A stretch of DNA of 64,000 nucleotides from Coriaria nepalensis (GCA_027186245.1 CP114495.1:8052501-8116500); one strand, 5' to 3'. Counted from the stretch's first letter, positions 12,150 through 24,115 are shown. A program made the numbers and translations. Notes: generated by a model from the sequence alone, not told the origin.

Positions 12150-14560
12150 AAGTCAAATTATCCCTAGTAAAAGGCGGTGGCAATCTGGGAGCTGAAAAGT
12201 TTTACTTGCTCATAAAAAACAAGATGAATATCGATACCTATATGATGAAACTCTATATACTTGAAGATAAATACCCCAAAATCTCCTAAAAGCTTAGTAT
12301 TATTTTCCGACAACCCTACAATCACCTCTACCTAGAACGGTTGAACTTCAACCTCTGGCCTAACATTCTTTAATATGTATGGGAATATATTGCGTAGTGG
12401 GGCTCGAGATATTGTTAACTTACCCCTCCAACTTCTGCTAGACGAAAAATAATGCATAACAAAGATCTTCCTTACTGGTATGTCAATAAGCAACATGTAT
12501 CCCAATATTGGTTTGGGCAGTTGAAAGGCTATACAATCAATCTACAACCGTCCTTCTTCTACCTCCCTTAGGTTTTTCTCCAACCATAGTCATAGAAAAT
12601 AGAGGATACCCTAATCTCATGTTCTTCTCTCTCCGACTTCTCTAAGTTCTTGAAGTGAAGATCCCAACAACGTTTCACATACTAAGGGAAGACACTATTG
12701 ACAAAGCAACATCTTGGTTAAGTATGTCGGAGAATTTTTCCTATCTCATTCGAAGCAAGTATATGTACTCGTCCACATGCTAGAACCAACAAACTGAAAA
12801 TCAAGTAAAAAATAATTTAAAAAATTGAAAATCAAGTAAAAAATAATTTAAAAAATTGAAAAACAAGTAAAAAATAATAAAGTAATCAAGTAGAAAGTAG
12901 CATTTTGTCTACTCTTCCCGATTGCTCGAAGACTCCAATAGAAAAGGGGTCATCGAGCAATAGAGAAAAGAAAACAAAATGCCACATTTTGTTCTTTTTT
13001 TTTTCGACTACTCTATGAATCCATTAAAAAAAATGCTCACATTGGTTGTGAACCATGATCGGATAAGAGTATGTCCTCAAACCACAACTGATCACGCTTA
13101 TAGCCATCAATTCTGATCACCAGTGTCCTATATTATTCAGTAAAACCAAAAGCATAAGTCAAACAGTCAAACCAAACTAATTATCCCAACTTAGAATTGA
13201 TTGAAATATTAAAAAAAAATATAAGTATTTACTTATTTACTTCCTTCTCATCAAGCTTGATAATTTTCCTCGTTCGACATAAGTAGCGGGTCCACCTTCA
13301 ATAAGAATATACAATTTTCTTCGACGGGTCTATTTTGGGGATAACATGGTTGTAGAACGAAATTTCTTCCCCTTCCCCCGTCCACCCTTGATTTTATTCT
13401 CAAATGCTTTCCATTCGTGTTCTTCTTCTTCTTTCTATATCTTCTTCTTCCTCTTCCTCTTCAAAATAATTCTCATGTTCCCATTCCTCCAATTGCTTTT
13501 TTCAATCCATCCACAACATCGTCTTCTTCGTCTGAAAATGGTTCCAAGTTCTTTATATGATGCTGATATTCTTCTTCCTTTGAAAATCGCAATATTCCAC
13601 AGCCGATGAGCTGTATTACAAATAAATAAAAGCCAATTTTGAATTATAAATAATTATGATTCAGTAGAACATGTTTAATACTTAAATTAAAACACTTACA
13701 ATGTCTCTTTTCATTCACGCATCTACATTCTTATGTGTTATAACGTACGACGATATAGATGCCCAATTCAAAATTAGAGGCATCCTCTTCTCATGCAACT
13801 GTTTACCAACCTTTTATTCAAGAAAAATAATGGACTCATAAGCCCATACTTGCAGAATTAATGGATTAGTACAAACCTCAAACAGTAGAAATACACTCAT
13901 ATGAATTCTAAAGTTGCACTAAAAATACTAACCTCTAAAGCAAGCGGAAATCCTTTAACAATGTATGTTTCTTTCTTACCAGCTGGCCGACATTGATTCA
14001 TGGCAACCTTTTCAACAATATCTTTCTTCAACCCCATAATGGTCTTCTCAAAAGACAACATACCCTAAGGGTTCTTGTTGAACCTTTGCAGATTAGTTGC
14101 GATGGACATAGTGAACATCTTTATGTTATTCTTCCTCTCTTAAGTCACGACAACCATCTCGATTAAGTATATAAGTACCATGTTGATAATGCCGTCATCG
14201 TCATTTGGCCAAATGGTCCTAAAAAGCTCTCCAAACTTTGCATTTGTGACCAACTTTCCATCAAGATACTTGTTCAACAAGGGGTTGTCTGAATTGATTT
14301 GATTAATAATATGTGGCTCAGAATAATCGTGACACTTCAACCCCAACACCATAGCAAACTCCCTCAAACCGATGAAATTATTCAGAAGTTGGCTGGAGTT
14401 AGTAAGCTTTGGATACACATCGAGTAAATGACTAAAGCATGTAGACCTCAAAACATCTAATTATTTTCGGGTAAGCTTCTCATTTATATCAGCAACAACC
14501 TTTTCTAATTTTGAAATCATGGAAATGTGGGCATTGCAGTAAAGATTTTCATAGGTCTAA
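12150..14560 (-). pseudogene. Degenerate DUF1985 / Ulp1-like (C48) cysteine protease of transposon type
   Basis: Read on the minus strand, family landmarks appear in order. Near 14560-14140 is a DUF1985-like stretch (S-T-C-F-S-H-L-L-D and G-L-R-E-F-A-M-V-L-G-L-K-C). Then come G-F-P-L-A-L-E near 13935 and, after an apparent intron, Q-V-W-A-Y-E-S-I near 13840. An acidic Glu-rich linker lies at about 13400-13500, and the Ulp1 domain at about 12790-12170 (V-D-E-Y-I-Y-L-L; L-L-I-D-I-P-V-R-K-I-F-V; G-D-F-G-V-F-I-F-K-Y-I-E-F). Ulp1 enzymes remove SUMO using a His-Asp-Cys triad. Here the Cys of the D-C-G-V-F motif reads Phe (about 12275), the Asp position reads His, and no His stands at the usual H-W site. 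In-frame stops are also present. A possible first exon starts at an ATG at 15377, but this is weak. It is a dead passenger gene, not a cellular protease. Confidence 0.78.
12919..12963. repeat. Palindrome 4 (single hairpin)
   Basis: CGATTGCTCGAAGACTCC pairs with GGGGTCATCGAGCAATAG. A decayed half follows at about 13005-13020. It lies within the protease remnant, probably in a former intron or spacer. Confidence 0.8.
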
Positions 14561-14689
14561 AGACACAATTCATTGCTATTTCTTTCCCCTGAAAATAAAC
14601 ACAAATATAACCTAACTAATACTAATATAAATAATTATAATCTAAAAAGTACAAAAGGATTAAATAAATTTCAAATAACCATCGAGCAA

Positions 14690-15006
14690 TCGGGGGAAAA
14701 GACAGAATGTATCATTATGTCTATGTTTCTTGATTGCTCGAAGACCCTTTTTTTAAAGGAGTCATTGAGCAATCAAGAAAAACAAACATAATGTATCAAT
14801 TTCTAAAGGATTTCTAAATACAAGACAAAAAAAGGGTCTCAAGCAATTAAGAAGTTACAAGAGAGACAAGTCTGAGACACACAAGTTTACGTCTTAACTT
14901 CTTAATTGCTTGAGGATTGTGAAATAAAAGGGTCTCGAGCAATCAAGTGACGAGTAAAAGGCTGAGAAGTTTCTAATTGGTCATCTTGATTGCTCCAGAC
15001 CCCATA
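14690..15006. repeat. Palindrome cluster 5
   Basis: The longest hairpin is at 14726-14780, with arms TTTCTTGATTGCTCGAAGAC and GTCATTGAGCAATCAAGAAA. A second is at 14901-14947. Unpaired half-copies are near 14691, 14834 and 14988. This is the densest cluster and lies on the far side of the protease remnant. Confidence 0.88.
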
Positions 15007-15490
15007 AAAAACAACCAAAAACAAATATATAGCCAACATATTTTTCAAATCTAAGCAATACAATACAATACATCCAAATCTAAATCCAAATCTAAGCAAT
15101 TTGTAAATCTCCAACCCTAAAAGTAATTCAAACTCTCTATTTCTCTATTGCCCCCCCATCAAACATTCAAAGAAAAAATTAATAATACAAACCACATAAT
15201 TACTCAATACCCAATAATCAATCTCGAAAGTTCAGTTCAAACACAATTTCATTACAATAAAAACCAATCCACAAAAACCCTAATTTCTAAAATTTGTCAA
15301 AAAAAGATACCCTAAATTCAAGGAATCAATAATAAAGTTCATACCTTACTTGATTTTGCAGTAATTGGTTTCGGCATTGACTTCCTTCTTTTTCTGTCGG
15401 TCACGGTAGACTCTAGCGACGAATATGGGTGGTTTTGATGCTTCAAACTCCGGCAAGCCATGGAGGGTAAATGTAGGTTTTGACGGTTGG

Positions 15491-16492
15491 GAGTTTTGCT
15501 TCGAAAATACAAGTTTTTTTTTTATATTATTTATTAAGAAATGAAAAGGGTGAAGAGGTAGAAAGAAAAAAAATGAAGATGAAGAAATAGAGATAAAAAA
15601 ACATAGATGAAGAAACAGAGATGAAGAAGGAGAGTTTGTTTGGTTTCAGACTTTCCAAATTTTTTTTTACAAGTAGCGTGGAGGAAGAAGGAGAAGAAGG
15701 AGAAGAAGGATGAAGGAAGATGAATGTTTTTTTTTTTTTTTAATTTCAATAAGTATATTTTTGTCTTTTCATATTTATTATATTATATTAATTTAATTGA
15801 ATTAAATAAAAAATGGGTTACACTTGCAAATGAATTTTTATTTGAATGTGATCTTTTAAACAAAATAATAGTTTGGTCAGGTTTACAAATTCTCTAGTTC
15901 TTTTTCCTACCTCTTTAGTTGTTGAAAACTAGAAATATGGAAAGAGAATTCAACGTGACTTGAATAAACTAAACAACAGAAAAGATATATTTAGTTGAAT
16001 TAGAGTAAATTTATCAAACTTTCGCTTTACCAATTCCTACTTAAAAAATAAATAAATGAACTATTTAAAAAAGTATTTCGAAAATATATGGTCTAACACG
16101 AACACAAATAAGAGTAAATTGATTATTTTGTTTCTATCTATAGTTTGATTTTTATAAACTTATTTTTATATAATCTCCAATCAATTTTTAATCTTTATAT
16201 AAGTAAAATTAGACGACTTATTTATTCCGATTATTTTTTTAAATGAGTGTACCGCATAGCATGTTAAGATTATACAACATATGTTACATAAGCTCGCTGG
16301 TCGGAAAAAATTAAACAGTTGATCAAAACTTGCATATAAATAATTTTATAAAAATCAAACTACGTAGAAACAAAATATGTATAATCTAGGGCCTTAAACT
16401 AAATAAGTGCACTAAAAGTCTAAAACTGATCCAGTTAGAAATTAGTTAATGCCTAATGGACATGGGAATGGTCATTCGTCATTGGTCAATTA

Positions 16493-16527
<35 letters not shown>

Positions 16528-18439
16528 ACCATCCCTTCCTCATAATATATTATACATGTTAGGCACCGTTAGGCAAACTACAGTAACGCTCGGTAAATTA
16601 CCTAGGACACGATCCCACCTTAAAATCCGGTAAACCATTAACCAAACACAGCCACCTTAAAATTGTAGTTCTTTCTTTGCAAACAAACACAAAATAACAA
16701 AACAATAAAGTAATTAGCACCATGAAAACTTACATCATCGCTCTCTAATTTGTTTCCTAGTCCTATGATATTCTTGTGTATTTTATTTGTGATATGATAA
16801 TCACTTTGATAAGGACATGCCCATATAATAATATTACGTACTTAATTGGGTCAATCTTGATAAGAGAAAGCTTTAAATATTCGTACTTTTCCCTTTAAAA
16901 GGAGATAAATTCTTACTAATCGATTAGGTCTAAGGTAGAAACTTAAACTAATACAACACATGTTTATTATTTTTGGATTGGCCGGTCAGGGCAACTAAGT
17001 TATCCCAGCTGATGCGACAACCTCGACAGGGATTCTAATTTTCATTATATATATAAATAATTTAGATAAATATTGGTTTCATTTATTAAAGTTTTATTCT
17101 TAGTTTATTTTTGTTATTAAAATTTTAAATGATTTATTTGTATCCTTAAAATTTTTTAAAATTTCTATTTTAATCATTAGGATTAAATTTATAAATATAA
17201 AATAAAAAATTAATATATAAAATTTGAAATTTTTTTAAAGTAAACTCAATAATTTAAATAAAAACTATAGTCCATTATAATACAAATAGTCACATGTGCG
17301 AATTCTTTTCTTTTTAAAACTAACCAGGTGGCTGATTTTTATTGAGTTGGCCTACAATTCTAAATGTAAATCAAGTCTATTTAAAAATTTTCATAAAATC
17401 TATATATACTAAAATTCAAATATTTTATTGATTTTCAAAACGCATAAATTTCCCCTCAAAAAAGGTATTTTAGAGAAATAGTGAAATTTTTACTTTTTAA
17501 ACATATTAGACTTCGTCGATGTAAGATATTTTTAATATATTTTATAGTATTCACAATATTAATATTCTTAAAAGTTAATAGTTTTTTTTTAATAAATATT
17601 TTAATTCATAAATTTCAATTAAATTATATTTTTTATCCTTTATTTTTCATTTCTTGTCGCCTTGAATTTCAATAATAACCATTTCATTAATAATTTTAAG
17701 TATATTAATGAAATTTTTAATGTGTTATAGATTAATTTTAATATTAATAAAATTTTAAAAACTATTATTATACTTAATATTTATAAATTAGACTATAATG
17801 ATAAAAATTAAATATTTTTAAAATTTTAAGAACAAAAATTAATCAATTAAAAATTTAAAGATAAAAATAAATGAATAATAAAATTTTTTTAATGAAAATA
17901 ATAATTTAACCTGTATAATTTCACTTATATTCATTTTCAATCTCACATGTTATGTTAACAAAGAGTGTAACCCTAAAAATAAAGAGTCATTGATTATAAG
18001 GATTTTGATCAATAAGCCTACCAGTTTGATAATGTAGAGATCTCGAGCAAGGCGTTACAATTCTTGTGGGCATACAAAGCATTTGGTTTAAAGATACGTA
18101 TCATGTAAATGTATGACATAGGATCCCCATAATTTCCCACTTATACCATCTTGCACTTTAGAAACACACACCTCATCATACAACAACTTTCTTCCCTAAA
18201 GGGATATAACTATACGACTTCCCTAACGAGATTCATAAATTAGACCTTGTTTTATTATTATTATTATTATTATTTTCCTTTTTATCCTTCTTGAATTATT
18301 GAAAATACTTTTATTTTTCTTTAGCCTGAAACTCTAGAAATATTTTTAATATTAAAATGTCATTTTAAGAGTAATAATTAATGATTAATTGAATTATTAC
18401 TAATTTAACAAATCTATCAATTATTAAAAAATTTGTAGA
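15491..18439. other. Intergenic, AT-rich, no gene seen
   Basis: This stretch contains a GAAGAAGGA-type purine-rich low-complexity stretch (about 15540-15725) and an (AT)n microsatellite at about 16494-16524. Open frames here are composition artefacts. There are no domains or splice-linked coding segments that I can support. Confidence 0.55.
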
Positions 18440-20410
18440 GTCCATTTATTTTTTCATAAAAGGCATTATAGAGGTACAGAGATCTTCTTACTTATAAGCC
18501 AATCCTTTTTTTTTTTTTTTGCTTAAGTAATGTGTGATAATTTCAACAATCCTCATCATTTATGGATTGGTGATTTTAAGATCCTAACAAGTAATACAAT
18601 ACGTAAGAATCATTTTATGAAATGAAGTGTGGATATATCTGCTTAATTTTAAATTTAACTCTGATATTTTATTAAATTTTAAATCTAACTATTTCTTCTC
18701 CTAATTTCTTTTCTCTAAGCAATATGAGCAAATTCTAACATTTTTCCTCTATTATGGGCTGATCATTTTGATGGTCCAAAAAATGACACAATGTGTAAGG
18801 AGTACTTTGCGAAACAAAGTATGAACATATCTACTTAGTTTTGAGTCTGACTTTAATACCATATTAAATTTTTAGAATCAAACTATTTTTTTGGTAAAGG
18901 GCCTTATAGAGGAAGAGAGGTCTTTACTTATAAACCAACCATATTTCTTTTCTTTAAATGATGCCAATTATAACACCCCCCCTTTATTTATAAGCTAATT
19001 ATTCTGATGACCTAACAAGTGACACTTTGCATAATATAGTGTAAACCAATTTGCTTAATTTTAGCTCTCACTCTGATACTATATTAAATTTTTTAAAGTC
19101 CAACTATTTCTTCTCGTAAAAATCCTTATAGAGGAAGAGATATCTTTTTACTTATAAACCAACCAGATTTCTTTTCCCCAACGATGTGGTACAATTCCAA
19201 CACTCTTTTAAATGTCTAAAGTCTAATTATTTGTTCCCATAAAAGGTCTTGTAGAGGAAGAGAAATCTCTTTACTTATAAACCAACCGGATTTCTTTTCC
19301 CTAAGTAATGTGAGACAATTCTAACACTTCCCCTCACTTGCGGGCTAGTCATTCCGATGGTCCAAAAAGTAACACAATGTGTAAGGGGCATTTTGCGCAA
19401 TAGAGTGTAGATATATTTGCTTAATTTTGAGTCTGACTCTAATACTATATTAAATTTTTAGAGTCAAACTATTTTTTCTCCTAAAAGTCTTTTTAGAGGA
19501 AGAGAGATCTCTTAATTTATAAACCAACTAGATTTTTTTTTTCTAAACAACGTGAGACAATTACAACACTTTTCTTCACTTATGGACTGATCATTTCAAA
19601 TGTTCAATAAGTCGCACAATGGGTAAAGGCCACGTTGCAAAACGATGTGTGGACACATCTACTTAATTTTGGATATGGCTCTGATATCATAATTATTTCT
19701 TCCCTTAAAATGCCTTGTAGATGAAGAGATCTATTTACATATCAACCAACAATATTTCTTTTCCCTAAACTATATAAGGTAATTTCAACACTCTTCTAAA
19801 TTTTTATAGTCAAATTATTAATTTTCCCCAAAAATCCTTATAGAGGAAGAGATATATTTTTAATTATAAACTTACCATATATTTTTTTTATAAGCGATGT
19901 GTGACAATTCCAACATTCTCCCTCACTTTTGGGTTGACCATTCCGAAGCCTTAACAAGTGGCACATTGCATAAAATACACTTTGCAAAAAAAGTGTGGAC
20001 ACATGTGTTCTGATACTATATTAAATTTTAAAGTCCAACTTTTTTTTTTCTTAAAAGGCATTATAAAGAAAGAGATAACTTTTTTACTAATAAACTAAAA
20101 AGATATTTTATGCCTAAGTAATGTGGTATAATTCCAACAGTTCCCCTCTTTTATGGGCTAATCATTTCGAGAGTCCAACAAGTGGCACAATGCCTAATAA
20201 TAGTTTGTGAAATATAGTATGGATATATCAGCTTAATTTTAGCCCTGCTCAGATATCATATTAAATTTTAAAGTCCAATTATTTGTTCCCCTAAAATATC
20301 CTATAATGGGAAATGAACTTACAAATTCGCCAATTATGAAAGGAACTCTTTATTTATAAACCAACCCAAATTTCTTTTTTATAAGTGATGTGGGACAATT
20401 TCAACAATTA
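18440..20410. repeat. Tandem array of a degenerate unit of about 220 bp
   Basis: About ten imperfect units share the order: CTTATAGAGGAAGAGA-ATCT, then TTTACTTATAAACCAACC, GATTTCTTTT, GATGTG-GACAATTCCAACA, a C-rich CTCCCCT-type block, GGGCT-ATCATT(C)CGATGGTC, AACAAGTGGCACAATG, CTTAATTTT-AG, and TGATACTATATTAAATTTT. The GAGGAAGAGA marker occurs near 18898, 19119, 19245, 19485 and 19838, with weaker forms near 18466, 19708, 20055 and 20296. Intervals alternate between about 220-240 bp and about 125 bp, so some units lack their middle part. There is no coding potential. Confidence 0.82.
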
Positions 20411-20899
20411 TTTTCTTTTATCTATATTAATAGGAAAAAAAAGAGCTAATAAAAATAATAATGACTTATTAATATTCTTATTAGTGCTTCGACTCATATT
20501 CTCCAAAAAGTGGATCCACTCTAATAGTTTTGAATAAATTAAAATATACCATTTTTTCAAAGATAATTCACTACACTTTCAAAATTTCACTAGCATCACT
20601 ATTTTCAACGCTGGGGTGTACTCAAACATAAACAGATCGAGTTGAATTGTGTTGAGCTCGACTAATTTTTTGCGACTCGTGACAATTTCAAGTTTGAGAT
20701 AGGCTTTGAAAAACTAGCTTGAGCATGTTTGAATTGCTTCTCATATTTCATAAAACTTAGATTTGAGATTGAGCCCCATTATGCTCATTTAATAGTATAC
20801 ATGAAATATTAATTAACAAAATTACTCAATCTCAAACTCAATTAATTTATTTATATAAATTTGAGCAAAGCTCAAATAGCTTATAGAAATTTGAGGTTC

Positions 20900-21200
20900 T
20901 TTCTCAAAACCAATTGACAATATAAGGAGTTTGTCAATCTTTCTTATATATTAGTTTCTCATGAATTTTTCTTCAGATGTAAGATATAATATTCTCAATA
21001 TCCCCTCTCACGTGTAACATTATTTTGAGCTTACGTATGAATTTTTTTTTAATGGGTGATGTGGAGCAGTGTGGCAGTTAGTCTAATCATATTTTGGGAC
21101 TAATTTTAATATCATGTAACTCAATATCAATTAACGATGAGAGTTGACTAATCTTTTTTATATACTAATTTCTTAAGAATTCTCTTTCAACATAGCTCAC
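20900..21200. repeat. Dispersed repeat fragments related to a copy at 56.3 kb
   Basis: Two internally similar pieces share TTGACTAATC/TTGTCAATC, TTATATA-TAGTTTCTCA and GGGTGATGTGGAG-CAG-GTG(A)C(A)GTTA. The same order (ATATAATATTCTCAATAT, GTAATATTATTTTGAG, GATGTGGAG, CGGTTA, AATACCATG) is present at about 56340-56510. The family is unknown. Confidence 0.55.
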
Positions 21201-21387
21201 GAGTAGTCTGATTCGACTACAACCCTAAACATTGCATTGTTGGTACCAACATTTCCACATTTTCCCTGCAAATAAGTCATATCGAGTCGAGTGGAGCTTT
21301 ATTTATAGGGAGTTTTAGTTATAAAGCCTTTTGTCAATTAATTTTTTGGATGGATAAACTTATTAAACAATTATTATCTTCAATCTC

Positions 21388-21610
21388 GGTCGACGATCTC
21401 TTTCCAAGATCTATGTCTAAGATGTTGATCTAAGATCTCGGCCTAAGATCTCGATCCAAGATCTTGGTATAAAATCTTGATCTAAGCTTGGTCCATGATC
21501 TAGGACCGAGATTTCAATCCTAAATCTCAGACTGAGATTTAGATCCAGATTTCAGCCTGAGATCTTAGTCCAAAATCTTGGCCCATGCCTGGACCGAAAT
21601 CCGCCATCTG
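21388..21610. repeat. GATCT-based imperfect minisatellite
   Basis: A unit of about 13-16 bp (AAGATCTCGG(T/C)C(T/C)) is repeated many times with variants such as AAGATCTTGGT, GAGATTTCAATCC and GAGATTTAGATCC, partly in inverted orientation (AGATCTTGGAT-like). No gene overlaps it. Confidence 0.75.
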
Positions 21611-21774
21611 GTATGAAAAATAAGTAAAAGGAAAAGAAAGAGCAACCGGGATCTAAGCTTCAATGGAACCGACGACGGATCGATGGAGTAATCGAGATCA
21701 AATTCGAGAAAAGCAACAAATTAAAGAGAAACCAATGACGAATTGTGGTTTGATGGCAGATGGAGGTCATAGAG

Positions 21775-21895
21775 GAGAGAGAGAGAGAGAGAGGATTCAA
21801 ATAGGAGAGAGAGACAAAAATGAGAGGAAGAATGAGAGAGAAAGTAGAGGAGAGAGCGATGAAAATGAGAGGATCACTGAAAAAGGGGGAAGATG
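21775..21895. repeat. Purine-rich GA tract
   Basis: A (GAGA)n-rich stretch from about 21775 to 21895 creates an apparently open, Arg/Glu-rich frame. I regard it as simple sequence, not a gene. Confidence 0.7.
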
Positions 21896-21899
21896 AAAA

Positions 21900-23640
21900 A
21901 AAAAAAGAGAAGAAAAAGGGGAAGGGTCTTTTGGGATTCCAAATTTTTCATTTGAAAAATATAATTATTAAGAAAATTTTATGAGTTTTAATTTATGTAC
22001 TAAAATAATGGTTGAAATATGATCAACACTCAAATTATCTTAGCTGACTTATCATAAGTTATGTTAAGTTCAATTTTAACTTTAAGAACCTTTCTCCAAT
22101 TTAAAACATAATTAGTTCAGGTCTAGTTCAAGCTTGACTCAAATTCTCCATATTTTGACATTAATTAAGTTTTTCAAATATATCGGGACAAACAAGTTGA
22201 AATATTTATGACTAAGAACAAGCCATGTTTAGCTTAACTCGCTTGTATAAACTCATTCTCATCAGTTTAAGTAGAAAGGTAGTATTATTTATTTATGACA
22301 TGTATAAATTAAGTAGGGATGGTATAATCCTGACACACTTTAGTAGCATCTTAGCTCGCACTACCGTACTAACTATAAGCTATGGTTCCTACTCTGCCTC
22401 ACTCATAAGTGTCCTCAGTCTACCTATTATTAGTGGGCTATGTTCCTATTCTACCTCCTCCACCAATGGACTAATTGGGATGTTTGTCACCCCCATCTAG
22501 GAGTTAATGTTATCACTGAGGTTATTGTTGAATAAGAGCCGTTCGTGAATAGTTGACCTTGAGCTAAACTCGAGTCCAACATTGAATTCGAATAAATTAA
22601 TGAGTTATTTTTTAGTATTGTTCAGTTTGTAAAGCTCACGAATAATTCAATAGATGGAATAAGTTGACTTTTTATTATATTTTAAAGCCAAATCTGAGTT
22701 AGATATATTTGAAGTTCTATTTTTCTTAGGATTATTAGAATTTTTCAAGAATTAAGAAGGAATTCAAACTCGAGCTTGAGCAAAACTATTAGGAACTTGA
22801 CTAAAATCAAGTCAAACTCGATCTAAGAAAAAAATTTCAAACTCCGACCAACTACCTAGAGGGTGAGGGTGTTTTTTCTGGTATCGATGGGAATCCCGAT
22901 CCCATCTCGATATTTAACAAGAATAAAAATAACAGTCTCATTTCATGACTCATATCGAGACTATAGACTAGGACCAGGAATGGGAACGAGATCAAAAATG
23001 GCTCCAATCCCAAAAAAAATTAAAAATATAAATTAATAAATTTATTTTTTTTTATTATAAATAATATAATTATAAGTGTTTAATTAATTTTATTAATATA
23101 ATTCATATAAGCTTATTATTAATTTTTTTATTTATTGATGATATTTTAAAATTATGATTATTATATAAATTATAAATTCAAATTTTATTATTATATTAAT
23201 TAATTAATTAATTAAAAAAATTATATGGAATCCCGACTTCGTATTAATCCTAATCTTAAGATACTAAAAATAAAACAGAAATAAAGTTATTCCAGATCCT
23301 AATATCAATATCGAGATCATATAACTAAAATCAAGAACACCCACTTCTAATCCCGACCGAAAGAACCCCCCTCCCCCGAGTTAGCTTTATTAGATGATAT
23401 TCGGCTTGACTTGAGTTCATCCCTCGTTCAAACTCTTCCTCATCTAGAAATAATATAATCAACCCAATAAAAATATCATGAAACGAGGGTCCCTACCTTA
23501 GTTCAACGGGTCTCAACTCGGTCCCACCAGCTTCCATAATTTATACCTCTAAAAGATAAATGAAAAATTGTCCTTAATATATATGTAATATCATAAATAG
23601 AGATTAGTTAAGTTTTAATTCCTATTCGTTTAATCAGATA
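21900..23640. other. Intergenic with a possible MITE at about 22865-23365
   Basis: There is no gene. Near 22865 and 23365 are GGGTGTT(T/C)TT and AAGAACACCC blocks in inverted orientation. Each lies next to GATCTCGATAT / ATATCGAGATC and GGGAATCCCGATCCC-like sequence, as in degraded non-autonomous hAT or fold-back elements. Very AT-rich DNA separates them. Confidence 0.35.
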
Positions 23641-23984
23641 ATTGCGATTGCAGAGCACGCTGGTTCCGAAGCGCGTGGAGAAGAGAGCAGGCGAAGAAGA
23701 GGTAGGCTCTTTCGCTACTCTCTTTTGTTAGACGATGGAAGAAAATTGCAAAGTGATGGTAATATTCTTTTCCTCGTCGGCTCCTCCACTCCACCCCACA
23801 CAACCGTCTCTCTGCCTTCCTTCCTCCATCTCCTCTCGCTATCTCTCCTCTTTCTCTCTCATACAAAACTTTCCATCGGGTTAAAGCACCCAAACAAAAC
23901 AAACTCATGAAATACCTTTTCAATAAAAAAATATATATTTATTTTCATTAATTAGCAAAAATATAAAGAAGAAAGAGGAAGGAG

Positions 23985-24115
23985 AAGCGACATAAATTCT
24001 CTCTCTCTCTGTCTCTCTCTGTCTCTCGTCTGTGTTTGTGGCTCCTAGAGCTAGAAGAAGGTTCTTCTTGGCGAGAAGAGTTTTCTCCTGCCACAACGGA
24101 CTACTGAGCTTCAGG
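23985..24115 (+). promoter_or_regulatory. Likely 5' leader exon of the DA2-like gene
   Basis: A CT-rich tract (CTCTCTCTGTCTCTCTCTG) followed by GC-richer sequence ends at GCTTCAG|GTATTT (donor at about 24115), then a T-rich intron before the ATG at 24884. CT-rich leaders with a leader intron are common in plant housekeeping genes. The acceptor used just before the start codon is uncertain, and the leader is inferred without transcript data. Confidence 0.5.

Larger units (their letters stand above)
5215..15490. mobile_element. Probable composite Mutator-like element carrying mudrA and Ulp1-like remnants
   Basis: This span is proposed as one dead Mutator-like element. Seen: a mudrA-type transposase remnant (forward, 5847-8506), a DUF1985/Ulp1-type protease remnant (reverse, 12150-14560), and one family of ATTGCTCGA/TCGAGCAAT palindromes that occurs next to both and between them. 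Known: plant Kaonashi-type MULEs (and the CUMULE type of melon) join a mudrA gene with a captured Ulp1-like gene, often in opposite orientation and without classical long TIRs. Inferred: the two remnants and the palindromes belong to one insertion of about 10 kb, later invaded by MITEs and other repeats. The outer limits are approximate: 5215 is near the first palindrome half and 15490 lies beyond the start of the possible protease gene. I found no matching terminal inverted repeat or target-site duplication. Confidence 0.55.

Noticed and set aside
13346..13609. Open frame on the plus strand rich in Phe, Ser and Leu
   Set aside because: It is the antisense shadow of the Glu-rich linker of the Ulp1-like remnant on the minus strand.
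15534..15749. Open frame rich in Lys, Phe and Ser (minus strand)
   Set aside because: It arises from a GAAGAAGGA-type low-complexity stretch; no domain and no initiation or splicing context.
21663..21896. Open Arg/Glu-rich frame
   Set aside because: It is produced by the GA-repeat tract; no homology or conserved structure is visible.
22225..22500. 91-residue open frame with hydrophobic Ser-rich composition
   Set aside because: No recognisable domain and no promoter or splice context; the underlying DNA shows short internal repeats such as CCTACTCTGCCTC / CCTATTCTACCTC.
23630..23923. Overlapping open frames on both strands in a GC-richer block before the DA2-like gene
   Set aside because: Neither has a domain; the block is better explained as the upstream region of the DA2-like gene.
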